From positions 2,790,001 to 2,854,000 of the forward strand of contig OY970069.1 in NCBI GenBank assembly GCA_963705325.1: a stretch of DNA of 64,000 bases. Direction: 5' to 3'. The notes below the pieces were generated by a model, which saw only the letters and a program-made list of their open reading frames with translations, was not told the origin of the DNA and searched no databases. Of this stretch, positions 60,986-64,000 are shown one piece after another. The DNA is from DATARH01 sp963705325 (GTDB lineage Bacteria > Pseudomonadota > Alphaproteobacteria > ATCC43930 > CGMCC-115725). Position numbers and translations under genes: made by a program. The stretch's first letter is position 1. Each line of letters begins with the position of its first letter.

Positions 60986-61795
60986 ATGGCGCGCCCGAAC
61001 GGAGTGCGGGAATTGTGGGCGGCGGGTAAGCCCGTGATCAATTCGTGGCTCGGCATTCCGTCGAGTTTTTCCGCCGAAGTCATGGCCCATGCCGGCTGGG
61101 ACTCGCTGGTCGTCGATATGCAGCACGGCATGATCGATTACCAGATGATGGTGACGATGCTGCAGGGCATCTCGACCACCAACACCACGCCCCTGGTGCG
61201 CGTGCCGTGGAACGATCCGGCGCATATCCAGAAGGCGCTCGACGCCGGCGCCTACGGCATCATCTGCCCGATGATCAACAATCGCGCCGAGGCCGAGAAA
61301 TTCGCCTCGTCGATGCGTTATGCCCCGCTGGGCAGCCGTTCGTCGGGGCCGATCCGCGCCTCGCTCTATGGCGGCCCCGACTACCACGCCAAGGCCAACG
61401 ACATCGTCGTCTCCTTCGGCATGATCGAGACGGTCGAAGCGATGAACAACCTCGACGACATCCTGTCGACCCCGGGTCTCGACGCCGCCTATGTCGGCCC
61501 CAGCGACCTGTCGATCTCGCACGGCTACCCGCCCGGCGGCGACAAGTCCGACGAATGGATGTTCGCGGCGATGAAAAAGGTCATCGACGCCTGCAAGCGG
61601 CACGGCAAGCAGCCGGGGATGCACTGTGCCTCGCCGGCCTACGCGCTAAAGGCGCTCTCGATGGGCTTCACCTTTGTCACGGTCGGCGGCGATACCCGCT
61701 TCGTGACGATGGGCGCCGCCGCCGCGGTGCAAGAGATGCGCAGCGGAGTCGCCGCGAAGCCGGGTGCCGGGGGTAGCAGCTCCAGCCCGTACTGA
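60986..61795 (+). CDS. HpcH/HpaI aldolase family protein
   Basis: A 269-residue class II pyruvate aldolase of the HpcH/HpaI/citramalyl-CoA lyase-like group. WDSLVVDMQHGMIDYQMM carries the catalytic His, LVRVPWNDPAHIQKALDAGA follows, and GIICPMINNRAEAEKF, IETVEAMNNLDDIL and YVGPSDLSISHGYPPG hold the metal-binding Glu and Asp. These enzymes cleave 4-hydroxy-2-keto acids to pyruvate and an aldehyde. GTGAGGAGAA precedes the ATG at 60986. With the 2-hydroxyacid dehydrogenase upstream it could take part in keto-acid breakdown. Confidence 0.9.
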   Translation: MARPNGVRELWAAGKPVINSWLGIPSSFSAEVMAHAGWDSLVVDMQHGMIDYQMMVTMLQGISTTNTTPLVRVPWNDPAHIQKALDAGAYGIICPMINNRAEAEKFASSMRYAPLGSRSSGPIRASLYGGPDYHAKANDIVVSFGMIETVEAMNNLDDILSTPGLDAAYVGPSDLSISHGYPPGGDKSDEWMFAAMKKVIDACKRHGKQPGMHCASPAYALKALSMGFTFVTVGGDTRFVTMGAAAAVQEMRSGVAAKPGAGGSSSSPY

Positions 61796-61862
61796 TCGCC
61801 GGATTTTCGGAGGCATGCTTCGGCGCCTCCCCGAGGCGGGAAAAAGCGGAGCTTCGCCGCAG

Positions 61863-62048
61863 CTAGTCTGCCGAGGCCAGCTCGAAAATCGGCCGCGAGT
61901 GGATTCCTTCCACCGCGTCGGCGAGGTCCTCGTAGGTTTCGGCGATCTCGAGAAATTGATGACGAAGGTCGGCGTTGGCCGCCTCGCGGGCGCGGCGTCG
62001 CGAGGCAAAGGCCCGCCGGCGAAGGCTGTCGGGGTCGTGCTTGATCAC
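61863..62048 (-). CDS. Small helical protein of unknown function
   Basis: A 61-residue protein from a GTG at 62048, with GAGAGGAA ahead. The middle, RRRAFASRRRAREAANADL and then RHQFLEIAETYEDLADAVE, is predicted to be two helices. Many Rhizobiales carry short proteins of this type near unrelated genes; no function is known. It is convergent with the aldolase gene and divergent from the YaiI gene across 230 bases. Confidence 0.6.
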   Translation of the reverse strand: MIKHDPDSLRRRAFASRRRAREAANADLRHQFLEIAETYEDLADAVEGIHSRPIFELASAD

Positions 62049-62278
62049 GGTGTTCCTCTCGAAGGAATCTGTTGCGCGTGGCGCGGTCGTCAGCCCTGGG
62101 CGGTTAGGCATTCAGCGCAAAAAATCGAAAAGCCGAATTCATTCTCTCTATCGGTCATAACGCCCCTTACCGCACGAAATTCCATGCTTAACGTAGGTTC
62201 GCCGGGTGCAAACCCGGTGCCGCGGCTCGTTACCGGCCGCAGCTCTCAGGCTCAACGACCGGGCAAGCAGGTTGTTCC

Positions 62279-62734
62279 GTGACCCAGATATACGTCGATG
62301 CCGATGCCTGCCCGGTGCGCGAGGAGGTGTATCGCGTCGCCGGGCGGTTGGGTGTCGGCGTGCTGGTCGTGTCAAACGGCTCGCGGCCGATCCGTCCGCC
62401 CGGCCTGCTCTACGTGCAAATGGTGATGGTCGGCGAGGCGATGGACGCTGCCGACGATTGGATCGCCGAGCGCATCGGGGCCGCTGATATCTGCGTCACC
62501 GGCGACATCCCGCTCGCCTCGCGCTGTCTCGCCAAGGGCGCGCGGGTGGTGCCGCCCAACGGACGACCGTTTACCGAGGCCAACATCGCCAACGCGCTCG
62601 CCGGGCGCGAGGTCTCGCGGCATTTGCGCGAGATGGGGTTGAGTGGCAAAGGTCCGGCGCCTTTCGCCAAATCCGACCGTTCGAGGTTTCTCTCGGCGCT
62701 CGATACCGCCGTGCAGGCGGCGCTGCGCGGCTAA
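62279..62734 (+). CDS. UPF0178 (YaiI/YqxD) family protein
   Basis: A 151-residue protein of the UPF0178 family. IYVDADACPVREEVYRVA is the family signature with conserved aspartates, and CVTGDIPLASRCLAKGARVV follows with a second acidic group, as in PIN-like nuclease folds. PPNGRPFTEANIANALAGRE completes it. The function is not established; a nuclease-like role has been suggested from fold. The start is GTG at 62279. A GC-rich hairpin leader lies upstream. The 3' end overlaps the converging desaturase gene by four bases. Confidence 0.92.
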   Translation: MTQIYVDADACPVREEVYRVAGRLGVGVLVVSNGSRPIRPPGLLYVQMVMVGEAMDAADDWIAERIGAADICVTGDIPLASRCLAKGARVVPPNGRPFTEANIANALAGREVSRHLREMGLSGKGPAPFAKSDRSRFLSALDTAVQAALRG

Positions 62735-63735
62735 GCGGCCGCTCGGCGTTCAGTCCGAAGCCGAGGCGAGCGCGGCTCCACGATGCTGCGGCTGGCCAGC
62801 GTGACGCGTCGGTCGAAAACAAATTGCCAAAGCGTTGCCAACCGCGAGGGATGGGCGAAGCGGCCGTCGTAAAATTCGGGCGCTAGGCGGCGGAGCTTCG
62901 GTAGTCGCGGGCCGGGTATCCCGGAGAAGTCGTGGTGCTCGAGATGATACCCGTGATTGAGCGAGAGCGCGTTGATCGGCCCGTAATACGACGCCGTCGC
63001 ATAGGAGTGGCCGGCGAAGTGGATGTGCTCTTGCAGGGCGTGCGCTCCGGTAGGATGCAGGCCGACAGCGAAATAGACGGAAAACGCCAGGTACAGAAGG
63101 GAGGGCCAGCCCAGCAGCAGCAGCACCGCGAGTGCGCAGCAGCAAGTGCCCACGACGTTTGCCGCGAGCCAGCGGTCGAACGGCAGGTGCTTGCGGGCCT
63201 GCGCCGGGTGAACCAGTCCGTAGACGAGCGGCAGCACCAGCAGCCACAAAAATTTACGAATCGTCGACGCCCCGACCAGGCGCGCTTCCCATGGGAGTCC
63301 CACGTCTGGGTCGCCGCGCGGCTCGCCGAGAAACTGGTGGTGCATCAGGTGATAGTGGCGAAAGGCCAACGCCCCAGGTAGTACGCCGGGCAGGTTGGCG
63401 ATGATCATGACCGCCTTGTTCTGGGCCGTCGTTCGCAGAACGAGATTATGGGTGAATTCGTGGATGACGACGTTCAGGCAGTGGCTGATAAAGGCGCCGA
63501 CAAAGAATGCCGCCGCCAGTCCCCCCCACCAGGGTGCCTGCGCCAACAGCGCCGCTAGCGAAAACTGCGTCGCGACGAGAAGCACCGTGACCGGTGCGAC
63601 CGCGGGGCAATAGCCGAACAATTGCTTCAGCTCGGGCCGCTGCGCGAGCATGGCGGCCCGTCTCTGGCGATGAAATTCGACCGGGCGTACTGTCGCCGGC
63701 GGCGACATTCCCCGCGCCTGGGCAAGCGACTGCAT
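62731..63735 (-). CDS. Fatty acid desaturase, sphingolipid delta-4-like
   Basis: A 334-residue membrane desaturase. Three His boxes are visible: HEFTHN, HYHLMHHQFLGE and NHGYHLEHHDF; HALQEHIHF lies between the last two. Four hydrophobic segments flank them. The section YYGPINALSLNHGYHLEHHD and the following IPGPRLPKLRRLAPEFYD match the eukaryotic dihydroceramide desaturase (DEGS) type more than the common acyl-lipid type. It would use di-iron and oxygen to put a double bond into a lipid, perhaps a sphingoid base or fatty acid. No sphingolipid synthesis genes are nearby. Confidence 0.85.
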   Translation of the reverse strand: MQSLAQARGMSPPATVRPVEFHRQRRAAMLAQRPELKQLFGYCPAVAPVTVLLVATQFSLAALLAQAPWWGGLAAAFFVGAFISHCLNVVIHEFTHNLVLRTTAQNKAVMIIANLPGVLPGALAFRHYHLMHHQFLGEPRGDPDVGLPWEARLVGASTIRKFLWLLVLPLVYGLVHPAQARKHLPFDRWLAANVVGTCCCALAVLLLLGWPSLLYLAFSVYFAVGLHPTGAHALQEHIHFAGHSYATASYYGPINALSLNHGYHLEHHDFSGIPGPRLPKLRRLAPEFYDGRFAHPSRLATLWQFVFDRRVTLASRSIVEPRSPRLRTERRAAA

Positions 63736-63789
63736 CGGCTATAATTCCTGTCACATCCCGCTGGCCGGCACAATGGAGTCCCGAAGCGG

Positions 63790-64000
63790 TTAGCCGCCCA
63801 GAACGCCCTGCGCCTCGACATAACAGGCATAGACCGACTGCGACGCCGCCATGAATAGGCGATTGCGCTTGCGTCCGCCGAAGCAGACATTCGCGCAGCG
63901 CTCCGGCAAGAGGATGCGGCCGATCAGCGTGCCGTCGGGCGCATGGACGGCAACTCCGTCCTGGCCCTCGCCGCCCGAGAACCCGCTCCACACATTGCCC
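63790..64000 (-). CDS. SMP-30/gluconolactonase family protein (partial)
   Basis: The last 69 or so codons of a beta-propeller hydrolase that is open at the right edge. GQDGVAVHAPDGTLIGRILLP and NVCFGGRKRNRLFMAASQ, followed by VYACYVEAQGV, match the final propeller blade of gluconolactonase/SMP-30 proteins, where Asn and Asp bind a divalent metal. The family hydrolyses sugar lactones. The start lies beyond the window. Confidence 0.82.
   Translation of the reverse strand, partial: GNVWSGFSGGEGQDGVAVHAPDGTLIGRILLPERCANVCFGGRKRNRLFMAASQSVYACYVEAQGVLGG

Noticed and set aside
62202..62260. Possible glycine or cobalamin riboswitch upstream of the YaiI-type gene
   Set aside because: Only short pieces resemble the consensus and the gene has no link to glycine or cobalamin; kept as a weak finding only.
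1..64000. CRISPR arrays, tRNA or rRNA genes, and mobile elements
   Set aside because: No regular repeat-spacer pattern, tRNA T-loop with matching arms, rRNA-like stretch, transposase or integrase was seen.

Overview
The window is high-GC DNA from an alphaproteobacterium. The signs are a class I PHA synthase, a DUF1127 protein, a Flp pilin, the gene order hom-glpX-recJ, the pair rplM-rpsI, and several CaiB-type CoA transferases and SDR enzymes. Genus cannot be fixed from the sequence. No tRNA, rRNA, CRISPR array, integrase or transposase was found.

Layout: 1-5.2 kb holds a PLP aminotransferase (open at the left edge), rfbB, a DUF5658 membrane protein, an LTA-synthase-like sulfatase and an SDR. 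5.2-11.2 kb holds small accessory genes: DUF427, ggt, NUDIX, a universal stress protein, DUF1345, a CoA-binding protein and a TauD-type dioxygenase. 11.2-11.7 kb is a repeat-rich gap with a decayed enoyl-CoA hydratase tail. 11.7-15.2 kb carries an enoyl-CoA hydratase, rplM, rpsI and a luciferase-like oxidoreductase. 15.3-18.1 kb is an unusual two-gene unit: a TIR-membrane-coiled-coil-peptidoglycan-binding-Sel1 protein followed by a secreted protein whose last third is AT-rich. 18.1-21.1 kb holds frc- and oxc-like genes. 21.3-28.5 kb holds a histidine phosphatase, a gamma carbonic anhydrase, a Flp pilin, phaC, a Pro-rich lipoprotein, hom and glpX, and recJ follows to 30.3 kb. 30.3-32.9 kb holds DUF4337, an MFS transporter and pncA. 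32.9-37.8 kb is a divergent cluster: FAAL and ACP on one side; two paralogous unknown proteins flanking a WcbI-like protein, plus a second ACP, on the other. 37.8-48.2 kb is metabolic and envelope-related (RRM protein, tandem deacetylases, amidase, hydrolase/methyltransferase fusion, CoA transferase, metallo-hydrolase). 48.2-55.6 kb holds ArsR with two DUF899 genes, a cyclase, a second HTH regulator, DUF1127, a histidine kinase and secreted proteins. 55.6-64 kb holds dehydrogenases, an HpcH/HpaI aldolase, a YaiI protein, a sphingolipid-desaturase-like enzyme and the end of an SMP-30 protein.

Seven single-base frame breaks fall in otherwise well-conserved genes, including rpsI, which must be functional. 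Six are +1 and one is -1. The simplest reading is residual sequencing or assembly error, so those genes are described as intact genes with a break.

The two most interesting units are the TIR trans-envelope protein with its secreted partner, and the FAAL/ACP//X1-WcbI-X2-ACP cluster, which looks like an acyl-modification route for a surface polymer or lipid. Assigning either a function is inference.
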